A stretch of DNA of 64,000 nucleotides from Paragorgia papillata. Its lineage: Eukaryota; Cnidaria; Anthozoa; Scleralcyonacea; Coralliidae. The translations under genes were made by a program, and so were the position numbers. Below, piece after piece: positions 41,183 to 50,922 of the stretch (the first letter of the stretch is position 1; every line of letters begins with the position of its first letter). The stretch covers positions 6,883,501 to 6,947,500 of the forward strand of contig JAWNZC010000087.1 of the NCBI GenBank assembly GCA_035771165.1, read 5' to 3'. The notes beneath the pieces are model-generated. The model had not been told where the DNA came from. It saw nothing but the letters and a program-made list of their open reading frames with translations, and ran no database searches.

Positions 41183-41422
41183 TCAATAATTATTAAAAAA
41201 TTCATCTTCGGATTCAAAATCATCTGGCATCAAAAGGTCAAAATCTGACCATAGGTGGTAGCAATGGTTTTCATTGTAATTTTTGGAATCATATTTACTA
41301 TACAACAACCAAAGTTTATATCCTTCATTACTTCCTTTTGAAATTAGATAAATAAGTTTTCCAATATTAAACCAGTTTTTACTTCCAAAGACACACTCTG
41401 TTGCATGGGTGGGAACAATCAT
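41183..41422 (-). CDS. Small unrecognised protein, acidic end
   Basis: 79 residues, rich in aromatic residues (KLWLLYSKYD, HCYHLWSDFD) with an acidic tail. No signal or membrane segment. It starts behind CAAAAT, weaker than its neighbours. The frame is open and flanked closely by genes. Confidence 0.45.
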   Translation of the reverse strand: MIVPTHATECVFGSKNWFNIGKLIYLISKGSNEGYKLWLLYSKYDSKNYNENHCYHLWSDFDLLMPDDFESEDEFFNNY

Positions 41423-41486
41423 ATTTTGTTAAAATTTCTATTCATAACAGAATAGGAATTTCGTTTTGGGATTTCGTTTGTCATTC

Positions 41487-41870
41487 CTAAAGATCGTATT
41501 TTGAAAGATCCTTGAAGACTGTTTTGGACTTTTGAGGTTTTTCATCTGACACCGCTTCCTTCTTCCATTTGGAGTAGGTAATGTAGGTTGTAAGAAGGGC
41601 AGCAACTGTACCAAGTATTGCACAAGTTGTTGAAATGCTGACACCGTTTTCTTCTTTTGGTTCTTCTTCTGCTTTTTCTTTTTCAATTCTGGCTTTCTTT
41701 TTAAGTTTTGCCTCCTTACTTATTGCAGCCAGCTTTTTGCCTTGTGCAACTCTTTTCGGATTTTTAACACGAATGGGTGGAGGTGTTTTTGTAATTGTTT
41801 GTTTTTGCGAGGCTTCAGCGATGCCCTGTTTGATCTCTGGCTTTTGTTCTGTTTCTGGTTTTTGTTCCAT
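41487..41870 (-). CDS. Basic protein with one membrane segment
   Basis: 127 residues: E/Q/K/P-rich start, a strongly basic middle (KNPKRVAQGKKLAAISKEAK), then one membrane segment (CAILGTVAALLTTYITY, about 84-100) and a charged tail. It might bind DNA at a membrane, in the manner of basic core proteins. No family is seen. Start: ATG behind CATTAATAA. Confidence 0.6.
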   Translation of the reverse strand: MEQKPETEQKPEIKQGIAEASQKQTITKTPPPIRVKNPKRVAQGKKLAAISKEAKLKKKARIEKEKAEEEPKEENGVSISTTCAILGTVAALLTTYITYSKWKKEAVSDEKPQKSKTVFKDLSKYDL

Positions 41871-41932
41871 TTATTAATGTTTGTTTGGAAGCTAGTTATA
41901 ATTTGTTTGACAACTAGCTCAGCAACTAGTTT

Positions 41933-42199
41933 TTACAGTTCAAAACAGCTAGCTGGAACTTGTCTTGAAGTTGCTTTCAACCAATATCCATTTGAAAGGA
42001 TTGTTGTTACAGTTAATGAAAAGTTTACGCTGGTTTGTTTTGGAAAAAATGTGTGGTTAGTTAGTTTGTTTTGATCTGTAAAAACTTTACCACATTTGCA
42101 TGCAAATTTTCCTCTGTCTGGATCTGACCATTGGATAGATTTGAAATGTGGTGTAAAAACTGGGGTTTCAGTGGTTTCATATTTAATCATTGACAACAT
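41933..42199 (-). CDS. Small zinc-finger-like protein
   Basis: 88 residues with FACKCGKVFTDQNKLTNH, which is the first three-quarters of a C2H2 finger (spacing C-x-C instead of C-x2-C and one histidine visible). It may be a degenerate finger. It overlaps no other gene. Start: ATG behind TTTTTAATAAAAAA-like sequence. Confidence 0.5.
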   Translation of the reverse strand: MLSMIKYETTETPVFTPHFKSIQWSDPDRGKFACKCGKVFTDQNKLTNHTFFPKQTSVNFSLTVTTILSNGYWLKATSRQVPASCFEL

Positions 42200-42357
42200 T
42201 TTTTATTTTAGTTTTAAAAGGTTTTGTTCCTTTTTTTTGTTATAAGTTTTTAAACTCAATTTTGGGATTTTAAAATTTTAAGGGGTTTTCAAATTTTTAA
42301 AAAGGGGTTTTGGCTTTGGTGTTTCTTTTTACTCAATTTTTAAAGTTTAGGGAATCT

Positions 42358-43983
42358 TCAACCAAGTTTAAGAAGATTAATTTCAACGTCCCACACATTG
42401 AAAAACAGGAATGTATAGTCATCACCAACAGAACCTGAATAAGAGTGTAAAGTCATTTGGGTCCCTTTTTTAATAGTGGCAATTCCCTGACAAAAAATAT
42501 GATGGGAATCTCTTTCGTTATATGTTCGACCCATTGTTATGGTTTCCAAACCTGAAAGTTTGTTTGATCTGTCTGTGATGTTGCCATGGTAAAGATTTGT
42601 TTTTAGATCAAAATAAGCTCTGTAGGAAGAAGCATACCAACCAGTTTGCTTACTTTGTTGATCAATTTTATGACCATCTGGTTGTAGTGTAAACCAATAT
42701 GAGACTAAATATTTTCCAGTGTTTGTTGCTGTAAATGAAAGTAGGGTGCTAACGTTATTTGTGTTGTCCCATGCTCCTCCTTTATGATTTGTTTTTCCAG
42801 AATCTTTTTTGTATTTTACTAAGGAGTTGAAAGTTCCAGCAGGTCCAGTGACTCCTGTAACACCTCTCAAACCCCTGAGACCTCTCAAACCAGTTGATCC
42901 CTTGCCACCTGGGAGTCCTTGGGGACCTCTGTCACCCTTGTCACCTTTAACACCTTGTGGTCCAATACCACCTCTGTCACCACTGAGACCTTTGTCACCT
43001 GTTAATCCTCTTTGTCCTTCTAAACCTTCATCTCCCTTGTCTCCCTTGTCTCCTTTAACTCCTTGTGGTCCTTTTGGCCCTTGAGAACCGGTGTTACCGG
43101 TGGTTCCTTTGGCACCTTGTGGACCTTGAGAACCTTGTGGGCCTTGTGCACCCTGTGGGCCTTGGGGTCCTGTTGCCCCAGTGTTGCCCTTGTTTCCTTT
43201 CGCACCATCGTCACCAGGGTCACCTTTGTCACCTTTTTGAGATGCTGTGCCAGCCATACCTTTGTCACCTTTGTCACCCTTGTCACCTTTTGGACCAGTC
43301 GCACCAGAATTTCCATGGTCACCCTTGTCACCTTTTTGACCTTGTGGCCCTGTTGCACCTGCTGTTCCAAAGGTACCTCTGTCGCCTTTGGTTCCTTGTG
43401 GTCCTCTGATTCCAGTGTCGCCTTTGTCACCTTTAGAACCAGTCAAACCTCGATCGCCTTTTGGTCCTGTGGATCCTGTGGGTCCAGTGTTACCTTGGTC
43501 ACCTTTTGGTCCTATTTTATGAGCATCTGTACCAGCCATGCCTACCAATCCTCTGGGACCCCTTGCACCAGTGTCACCCTTGTCACCCTTGGGTCCTGGG
43601 TCTCCTTTTTGTGCAGCTGTTCCTGTTGGACCTTTTGGACCTGTTGGACCTTGTACACCTCTGTCACCAGTGGAGCCTTTGTCACCTGTCAAACCTCTTT
43701 GACCTTCCAAACCTTCGTCACCCTTGTCACCTTTGTTTCCTGTCAAACCTCTGTCACCCTTTGGTCCTGTTGGTCCTGTGGATCCTGTTGGACCTGTTGC
43801 ACCTGTCAAACCTTGGTCACCCTTTGATCCCTTTGGTCCTGTGGATCCTGTTGGTCCTGTCAAACCTCTGTCACCCTTATCCCCTTTAGCACCTGTGTCA
43901 CCTTGTGGACCAGGTTCTCCGTCAGCACCACCACCTCCTCCATAAGAATAATCTGGGTCATCATATCCATAGTAATAACTCAT
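42358..43983 (-). CDS. Collagen-like fibre protein with globular head
   Basis: 541 residues. The N-terminal tail [16 protein letters not shown] is followed by about 120 Gly-X-Y triplets (residues 20-384), rich in KGD and GPTGPT-type triplets. There are three similar breaks ([25 protein letters not shown]) and a block duplicated inside the helix ([17 protein letters not shown] twice). Residues 385-541 form a beta-rich domain with C1q/TNF-like strand spacing. The design suggests a trimeric virion fibre that ends in a receptor-binding head. The tail is shared with the next gene. It starts at ATG behind CCAAGATAAATA. Confidence 0.88.
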   Translation of the reverse strand: MSYYYGYDDPDYSYGGGGGADGEPGPQGDTGAKGDKGDRGLTGPTGSTGPKGSKGDQGLTGATGPTGSTGPTGPKGDRGLTGNKGDKGDEGLEGQRGLTGDKGSTGDRGVQGPTGPKGPTGTAAQKGDPGPKGDKGDTGARGPRGLVGMAGTDAHKIGPKGDQGNTGPTGSTGPKGDRGLTGSKGDKGDTGIRGPQGTKGDRGTFGTAGATGPQGQKGDKGDHGNSGATGPKGDKGDKGDKGMAGTASQKGDKGDPGDDGAKGNKGNTGATGPQGPQGAQGPQGSQGPQGAKGTTGNTGSQGPKGPQGVKGDKGDKGDEGLEGQRGLTGDKGLSGDRGGIGPQGVKGDKGDRGPQGLPGGKGSTGLRGLRGLRGVTGVTGPAGTFNSLVKYKKDSGKTNHKGGAWDNTNNVSTLLSFTATNTGKYLVSYWFTLQPDGHKIDQQSKQTGWYASSYRAYFDLKTNLYHGNITDRSNKLSGLETITMGRTYNERDSHHIFCQGIATIKKGTQMTLHSYSGSVGDDYTFLFFNVWDVEINLLKLG

Positions 43984-44048
43984 TATTTATCTTGGTAAAG
44001 ATTTTAAAAGTTTTTGCTTTGGGTTTTAAATTTTTTAATGAAAGATTT

Positions 44049-44876
44049 TCAAATGAAGTTTCCATATTCCTTCATCATATCCTTGTTAATTTTTACAATC
44101 TCGGCTGGCAATAATGGGCCATGGACAACTTTAATTCCATAAATTTTTCCTTTCAGTTCCGTTGTTGTTGAAGGAGACCTTGCACCAACTCTTTTGTTTA
44201 AAAATACAGATGAAAATGGGTTGCCTAAAAACTTCAAATCTGATTTAAATTCTGACCCTGGCTCCTTTTTTCCGTTTAAATACACACAGGATCCGGTCCC
44301 CAACCAATGGCAGGAAACGATATGTTTGCTAAGAATGCTGTGTGGGCCAGTAATATTTATGATTTTATAAGTGTCATATTCAATACCTCCTACCACTAAT
44401 TTGGAGTAAGAGTATGATTTAAAGCCAATATATTTGTCGTAACCACCATTGTCATTTCCAAAAAGATAACACCAATCGCTGGAAACAGATGTATCAACAA
44501 CAGTGCAAACTACAAAAACAGAAACGTCTCCCCATCCCATTTCTGGGCAAACCAAAGACATAAAGTTTCCTCCCTTGTTCTCAATGTAATCTGTACCTGG
44601 ACCAGTGGGATCCGAACCAAATGTTGGAGCCTTTGTTTTGTCTTCTTGCCATAGAACAGAATTCCCTTGTCTAGCTTGAACTATTCTTTTTACACCTCCG
44701 ACTGTTTCAAATGTTTTGACTGCTTTTGTTAAGTTAATATCAAAAACAGTTTTGTAATTTTTGGGTTTTTCAAGGTCTTGTAATTCTTTTTCAATTTTTT
44801 TAATTTTATCACCATAGTCAGTGCCACCACCATCAAATGATCGTCTTTGTCTACCATAACCATAATAATAACTCAT
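44049..44876 (-). CDS. LamG/concanavalin-like protein with the fibre tail
   Basis: 275 residues. It begins MSYYYGYGRQRRSFDGGG, the same seven residues and glycine patch as the collagen-like fibre. A short coiled coil (KIKKIEKELQDLE) follows, then a beta-sandwich pattern of the LamG/concanavalin type (DVSVFVVCTVV, SCVYLNGKKEPG, GKIYGIKVVHGPLLPAEI), where the late strands are the most typical. The upstream DNA, CTAAGATAAATA, also matches the fibre gene. It is likely an alternative spike on the virion that binds host glycans or proteins. Confidence 0.72.
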   Translation of the reverse strand: MSYYYGYGRQRRSFDGGGTDYGDKIKKIEKELQDLEKPKNYKTVFDINLTKAVKTFETVGGVKRIVQARQGNSVLWQEDKTKAPTFGSDPTGPGTDYIENKGGNFMSLVCPEMGWGDVSVFVVCTVVDTSVSSDWCYLFGNDNGGYDKYIGFKSYSYSKLVVGGIEYDTYKIINITGPHSILSKHIVSCHWLGTGSCVYLNGKKEPGSEFKSDLKFLGNPFSSVFLNKRVGARSPSTTTELKGKIYGIKVVHGPLLPAEIVKINKDMMKEYGNFI

Positions 44877-44912
44877 TATTTATCTTAGTTTCAAAAAAGT
44901 TTTATGTGGTTT

Positions 44913-45126
44913 TATTTTTTTAATGGAAATTTCTCTGTATATTTTTTTCCACAGTAAAAAGCGTATTACGTACGGTGGTTGTATTTTTTAATGGAAATTT
45001 CTCTGTATATTTTTTTCCACAGTAAAAAGCGTATTACGTACGGTGGTTGTATTTTTTAATGGAAATTTCTCTGTATATTTTTTTCCACAGTAAAAAGACG
45101 TATTACGTACGGTGGTTGTATTTTTT
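44913..45126. repeat. 68-bp tandem repeat, three copies
   Basis: Starts recur at 44921, 44989 and 45057. Each unit has TTTCTCTGTATATTTTTTTC, CACAGTAAAAAG and GTATTACGTACGGTGGTTGT. The third copy has one extra A. It is in the gap upstream of the LamG-like gene and downstream of the acidic protein gene, so it could hold upstream elements for the fibre genes. Confidence 0.93.
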
Positions 45127-45164
45127 GTTATAAGTTTTTGTGGAGTTTAGTAAAATTTATAACA
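45126..45164. terminator. TGTTATAA...TTATAACA inverted pair
   Basis: The same words as the other hairpins, here with a 23-base loop, just past the 3' end of the acidic protein gene. Confidence 0.4.
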
Positions 45165-45212
45165 TTTTTATGTTAAAGATTTTTATAGATTTTTATAGAT
45201 TTTTGTAGAATT

Positions 45213-45899
45213 TTAAAGTTCGTCAGCACCACCACCTTCTTGGAATTGGCGATCTTCAACATCAATAGGACCATCTTCATCGGAAACATCTTCAACATCG
45301 ATTCCTTCGTCTTCGTCAATGTCAATGTCAAAGTCGTCAAGATCTTCAAAGTCGTCGTCGTCAATGTCAAAGTCGTCACCCCATCGTTCAATATGTCCTT
45401 CTACGATGAAAGTGGTATAGTCAGATATTTTGTTGACCCTCTGTTCAATGTTATCAAAAATTTCTTGTTGTGCCTCTTCTTGAAACTTGGGGTTGTTAAG
45501 GGAAACCACTTCCGATATTTGACATAACTCGGTGTTGATTTCTCGCATACGTTCCAGTGGAATTGCAATATCAAAAAGTTCATCAAACCTTTCTTTTACA
45601 ATTTTGTTGATAGCTTTTGTAAGAGTTGTTGGTTTCCTTAAAAGTGTTGAAATTTCCATTACTATTTCAGAAAGGTCGTTACCAAATCTGGGTTCAAATT
45701 CGTCAGTGGTTGGTTTGTCTTCTTCGTCTTCGTTTGGGACTTCATTATCAGCTTCGTTGTTTAAAAGGGCTTCGATAAAACTTTCTTGGTCAGTTCCTCT
45801 TTCTTCAAGATATTCGATGACACCTTGTTGTTTGGTGTTTTCTATTTTGAGTCTTGCTATTTCTTCTTTTAAACTATTAATTGTTTCGCTTGAATTCAT
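45213..45899 (-). CDS. Acidic coiled-coil protein
   Basis: 228 residues. N-terminal coiled coil (INSLKEEIARLKIENTKQQ, about 8-35), acidic linker, helical middle, and a long tail of D and E (about 175-225). Low similarity to anything known to me. The acidic tail could act as a histone or DNA mimic, as suggested for similar viral proteins, or as a chaperone-type segment. Confidence 0.65.
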   Translation of the reverse strand: MNSSETINSLKEEIARLKIENTKQQGVIEYLEERGTDQESFIEALLNNEADNEVPNEDEEDKPTTDEFEPRFGNDLSEIVMEISTLLRKPTTLTKAINKIVKERFDELFDIAIPLERMREINTELCQISEVVSLNNPKFQEEAQQEIFDNIEQRVNKISDYTTFIVEGHIERWGDDFDIDDDDFEDLDDFDIDIDEDEGIDVEDVSDEDGPIDVEDRQFQEGGGADEL

Positions 45900-45985
45900 T
45901 CTTATTTTTTAAATTTTTTGGGGAAAATATAATTCAATTTTTAAAGTTAGATCTTTTTGACCTAGATCTCAAAAAAATTTTAAAG

Positions 45986-46180
45986 TCAAAAAACCGTATC
46001 GTAAACACCAGTTCTAACTAACATTTGGACTTCTGTTTCGTCTGGATGTATGTAGTGGCAAACTGTTTTTGGGTGGGTACTTTTGTTATGGTATATAATA
46101 TTTGGTGGCTTGCCTGAATATGTTGTAAAACCGACCCACATACATTTTTTTCCATCTGGACATTTTTTGTTGGTATTCAT
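45986..46180 (-). CDS. Small CCCH-like zinc-binding protein
   Basis: 64 residues with KKCPDGKKCMW, then HNKSTHP, then VCHYIHP, so three or four cysteines and several histidines spaced as in CCCH-type fingers (C-x5-C, C-x3-H at the end). It is the gene nearest the right terminal repeat. Start: ATG behind ACAAATAA. Confidence 0.55.
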   Translation of the reverse strand: MNTNKKCPDGKKCMWVGFTTYSGKPPNIIYHNKSTHPKTVCHYIHPDETEVQMLVRTGVYDTVF

Positions 46181-46253
46181 TTATTTGTGTCTTGGCAACC
46201 ATTTTGGAAAACCCTTGGCAACCATTTTGGAAACCCTTGTCAACAAAATTTTG

Positions 46254-46440
46254 AAAATGAGCCAGGACCCGGTTTCGAAATATCCAGGAACCTTTGCAAA
46301 CCCGGTTTCGGGATCCAGGGGGACGGTTTTAAAACACCTTTTGAAAATGAGCCAGGACCCGGTTTCGAAATATCCAGGAACCTTTGCAAACCCGGTTCCG
46401 AAATCCAGGGGTGTATGGTGGACACCTTTTTGAAAAATGA
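46254..46440. repeat. 90-bp subterminal direct repeats, right end
   Basis: AATGAGCCAGGACCCGGTTT starts at about 46257 and 46347, and a third partial copy at 46437. Each unit also holds ATATCCAGGAACCTTTGCAA. The left end carries the same unit, so the repeat copy number differs between the two ends. Confidence 0.85.
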
Positions 46441-46466
46441 GCCAGGACCCGCCTTTTGACACTACT
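46344..46466 (-). repeat. Right terminal inverted repeat
   Basis: Ends CCGCCTTTTGACACTACT, the complement of the left end. It diverges from the left repeat where a run of five T becomes four T. Confidence 0.93.
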
Positions 46467-46472
46467 GTCGTG
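46467..46472. repeat. Target site duplication, right (GTCGTG)
   Basis: Identical to 25414-25419, directly outside the right terminal repeat. Confidence 0.93.
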
Positions 46473-47415
46473 TGTCTAATAAAATTAAATACCCAAAGAC
46501 TGATAAGTAGGTTCGATACCAGGCACTATTCTGATTATAAGTACATAGTTTTCCACTAATCTAGGTCCATCCAGCTTCCAGGTTAAAAAATAAAAGTCAG
46601 AACCACTACCTATTGTTTTGGTTTGTTCGCCTATAATATCATTAGAAGATAGCCAATAATTATAAATGGTTAATACTGACAGATCATGACGGTTATATTC
46701 ACTGTTTTAACTAGTGTTATAAGTTATCCTATAATAATATATCTGTATTTTGATTAATTTAAGTGAATAAAAGACACGCACGCATCGTCATGTGGACACA
46801 TTCCTATAAGCCTGTTTTGTATTACATCATAAATGATTTATATTCGGTTGAGCGGGGAGCGAATTAAAATATAACACCCAGTATTTCCGGGTGGTATTAC
46901 CAGCCGATCGATGCCAGGGCCTTTTCCCGCCCTCCCAATTTCATAAAGGCCCTTTTTGAGGTTGACAGGCCATGAGACAAAATGAGGTGATACAGTAAGT
47001 TACTAGGTATTTTCATAGAGATTGACAACGTGGCCCTGGAGTTAGCATTTAACAGATTAGTTTTAACAGAGTCGTGATAGACTCGTCAATATAGCATTTC
47101 AAATTTTGGGGCGTTGAAATCTAATACTAAATTTACCATAAATTGTTGAAATTTTTGGAAAGCAGTATGACAATCTATAGACCAGACGAGTTCTATATTA
47201 GTGCTTACGATTTACCACAGTAAAGATATCATAAAAAATATCTGGAAGTTCACCTCGGTGATAACAATGCATAAATAGTGCTGTATGAAATACAATAATA
47301 CTAGGAAGATTTCGCTGAATAATATAGTTGCCGTGATCGATATGGATCGATTTATAATCGGAAAAAGCTTATTTGCAAACAGAGCTTGGCGTCCTCAAAG
47401 TCGGGAAGACGAAGG
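46473..47415. other. Right flank of the Polinton, nothing recognised
   Basis: AT-rich host DNA without gene signals. Confidence 0.5.
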
Positions 47416-48030
47416 TCCTTCGTTCCTCTTTGACTTCAACATTTGGTGGAGTGAACTTGACGATCGAGATCGGTAGAGCTGTCTGTTTGAAAAAAAGAAT
47501 ATTCACAAACTCCGTATGCGTGTACTATTAGGCAGTATAGCTATTCAAATAATAACCTCCAGAATATCGTAGCCGAGTTTTATCGCCAAGTTCGAGTTAA
47601 TAAAGAGTCGGTAGTAACGTAAAAGGGCGGGCGTTTAGAGCACGACTTACTTTCTGAAATTGAATCCCACACTCAATTTGAGAGATTGATTACAACTAGT
47701 ATATACAGTCAATTTGAGGAAGAGACCAGGTTGAAATCACACAGAAATCAGTGAGTACCACTATTGCGCCAAACTGGAAGAGGAAACTTTTGGGAGACGG
47801 TTAATTGTTGCGATGACATAAAATGGGCTGTTTACACAAGCCGGGCTAGCAAGGTTAACCGTGCTCACGCGATTGATTAGCATCGTACTGTGGTTTGGAA
47901 ACTTGCATAACCTAAATTTACAAAAACCAATTGGTTTACTTTTGATGTAAGCGACTCTTAACATTAATTTAAATCAATTTTTTCGACCCGAGATAAGAAT
48001 TTCGTGACACGAGTCAGCGCTGTTAGTTAA
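47416..48030 (+). repeat. Dispersed repeat, copy 2
   Basis: Same family as 18970-19550, with about 40 bases of extra sequence in the middle and many point changes. No coding capacity. Confidence 0.8.
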
Positions 48031-48430
48031 CCCTCTTCGCTGTTTTAATATTTGCTAGCATGGGCGTACTGTGCCCATAAAAGAAAATATTTTCAACGGC
48101 TGCAAAACCAGGTGAGTAATTTTGATTTGTTTTATTACTTGTTCCAACCTAAAAACTAAGAACCTGCTTGACCTCGATCTGGGATTAAATCAAGCTTATT
48201 ATTTGATATTTACACCACTTGACCTGTGATTTTGTTGTATTTCGCATTTTGTTTTATTTTTCGCATCTTGAAAATACTGAAATCTGCTAGGCGATCTAGA
48301 GCACCTTGAGCGGCGACGTCAGACCTAGATACCAGGCTCATCAAATACGCCCTAGCTTTAGAACGATGGGACTAGGCTGATTTCCCTCTTGTCATGTTAT
48401 TACAAACTAATACCATGACATGTCGGGAGA

Positions 48431-48540
48431 TTAGTGATTAAATGTCCCCTCAGCCTCGGGAGGTTTGTGAAATTCTCTCGGGCTTCGCTCTCTGGACTTC
48501 CACAAGCCTCCCTCGGCTTTCGGGGACATATTTAATCACT
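48431..48540. repeat. MITE-like inverted repeat
   Basis: AGTGATTAAATGTCCCCTCA and its counterpart GGGGACATATTTAATCACT flank a hairpin with CCTCGGGAGG/CCTCCCTCGG. Confidence 0.7.
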
Positions 48541-48959
48541 ATTTAATCACCGGGCATGAAATTACCCATTCAGAGTTATTTCATGTGGTGGTTCTAAATC
48601 AAAATTTTTTTTACATAATTTGCAAAGTCTGTCCATGGACATTTAGGGCAACTGCTTAGATAATTAAGGCAAGCTACGTCCTGACAATTATTCCATGTAG
48701 TCATCTGATCCGTTGGTTCGACATGAATATTGTCTTCGTCCCCAGATATCTCGCTTTCTGGTCATACGCTTTCTTATTCGTGTTCAGCAACAGAGTTTTT
48801 ACTATGTTACATCTTCAGAGTCTTTCTTTTTTTGCGTGCTAGCAATGCAAGCACTTGAGCGTTTTCGATAAGATTCTTATTACTCGCGCTACCTGTGGTA
48901 GGCCGACATAAAATGGTCGAAGCAATGAAATGGAGCTACGCCAAATCAAATATACTCAA

Positions 48960-48960
<1 letters not shown>

Positions 48961-49025
<65 letters not shown>

Positions 49026-49038
49026 GGGGGGGGGGGGG
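48961..49038. repeat. Poly-G tract
   Basis: About 78 bases of G with two T interruptions near the end, which is hard to sequence. The rest of 48541-50510 shows no gene. A long G run can mark an assembly join. Confidence 0.95.
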
Positions 49039-50572
49039 TGTAAAAAAAATTGAAATACTCCCATCAAGCTTTACGAAACACGAGGCCTGTTTTCCAGATC
49101 TTTCTTTCGGACACCTTTGATCTTTCCCTTTGATCGAGTTGGTTCGAGTTGTTTTCCAACGGTATTGATAGATTTTAAAAGTTAATACACCATTAGTTGA
49201 TCAGTAAAGTTGCTGACAACTGTCTTGATCGTAAATATGCTCCCAATACTTTACTGCTGTGCACACGGCAGTCGATCGCGGTACACCTATACGTTTAAAA
49301 GATGCATGACGAAACATATTGAAACGGAAAACCGAAGTATCTACGACTTCCAAATGTAACAACTATTGCAAAAATTTTCCAGAATGAGAGAAACACAAAC
49401 GTTTGTCGATGAAGTCATAATAGACAAGTTACAAATGCTGTGTTGACAGCAGTACCTGCAATCCCGGGCAATAATGTTGGGGCACTGAAGGCTTTCCCCC
49501 CTCTGCCCCTATTCACTGTTGTTCACTAGTGTCTTTTAGTGTGTGTTTTGACATTTCTTTTTATTCTAGTTGATAAACGCTTGATATTGTTCAGCGTTAA
49601 ATAGGGGATGGGTGTTGAAGATGAAAAACTGAAGTGTCCCAACGATTAATGTTTACGGTTTTAGAAAGCTTGACTTGAAAACAAGAAATATCAGAAACGT
49701 AGCCACACTGCCACAGTACATCAAAGAACGTATTCATATTGTTTACCGAGTATATAACGGCTTCAGTGCTGCTTGGTCTAACAACTACAAAACACAAGTA
49801 ATAAGCACCGAATAATGCCAAAAATATGTTGAACTCTTTACGTGTCTAGTCGTCTTGATATCATGTATGTGTCCTATTACATTTGGAATTGGAAATTTGT
49901 GTTTCAAAACATGTTCAAATATTTTCGGTTTGAAAGATTTAAAAACATTTATGAAAATTATCGTTTGAAACGGCCCAATCCAACACTCTACGTTTTGTAC
50001 ATGGCTTAGTGACTGCTTCTGAAAATGTTGTGCTTTTTAACAAACACTTATACGCGCGCTGTTCTGCACGTTTTCTAGATGTGCAAAGGCTACGCCAAGT
50101 TGCACAAATCAGTAGCCCTATTGAACGTCTGAGCAGGCGTCTTGTAATTTCAAGGGCCGCAAGCCCTTTTACAAGCTAGAATATCTAACTCCGGTATATC
50201 AGAGATTTGGGCAACATAAGAAGATAAAAATATTCTAGCAACTACTATACTCGTATTATGTATAGTTCCAAAGACCTCCATGTTAAGGTGACATGAGGTG
50301 TTAGCAAATTGTTTAGAAGCTGTAGTTTAATCGATTGGTCAAAATATGTCCGTATATTCCTGACACGTTGATGAGCTTGAGACATTTCTTCTGTGCGGTC
50401 TATGACTTTACAGGATTACGCTACTGTGAGACGATTTTTTAATACAAGCTCTGCGAGTTCCTGTAAAACTAGACCAAGTAAGAGATTAAGAAATCCGGCG
50501 CCTCTCTGAAGCAAACTTGTTTTCTTTCTTTTATAGAGACTTTAAGCAGCAGACGTTCGCGAGCCGCGGGAG

Positions 50573-50922
50573 TTTCCCATTTTGGCAGTTTTGTGGACTT
50601 CAAAATCAAGAAAAACGTTTATCTCGTCATTCTGACTCGAATAAAGTTTTTTTCCGAAATAAGGCTCCAAATGCCAAATTATCAGTGAAAATTATGTTTT
50701 TGACCAGAAAATAACAAAACAACACATTTGGAATGATTCTCTCAACTTTCCCATTTTGGCAGTTTTGTGACCTTCAAAATAAAGACAAACTCTTATCTCG
50801 CCATTCTGAGTCGAAAAAAGGGTTTTTCTGAAATAAGGCTCCAAATGCCAAATTATCGTTGAAAATGATGTTTTTGACCAGAAATTAGCAAAACACCACT
50901 TTTGGAATGATTCCCTCAATTT
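50573..50922. repeat. 174-bp tandem duplication
   Basis: The block from TTTCCCATTTTGGCAG (50573) repeats from 50747 with point changes. Shared words include AAGGCTCCAAATGCCAAATT and GTTTTTGACCAGAAA. Non-coding. Confidence 0.88.

Larger units (their letters stand above)
25420..46466. mobile_element. Complete Polinton/Maverick (adintovirus-like) element
   Basis: A virus-like DNA transposon of 21,047 bp. Evidence: AGTAGTGTCAAAAGG at the left end and its reverse complement at the right, about 123 bp of terminal inverted repeat identical by eye, and the 6-bp duplication GTCGTG on both sides (25414-25419 and 46467-46472). Protein-primed DNA polymerase, retroviral-type integrase and packaging ATPase genes are all open. 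Polintons are known to use 6-bp duplications and these three genes. About 22 genes are called below. The intact genes and matching ends point to a recent insertion, possibly of a still infectious lineage. Confidence 0.96.

Noticed and set aside
43020..43827. Long open frames on both strands across the collagen-like gene
   Set aside because: They are by-products of the Gly-X-Y codon repeats; only the 42358-43983 minus frame gives a regular protein.
46083..46462. Open frames in the right Polinton end
   Set aside because: They come from the 90-bp subterminal repeats and occur in several frames and both strands.
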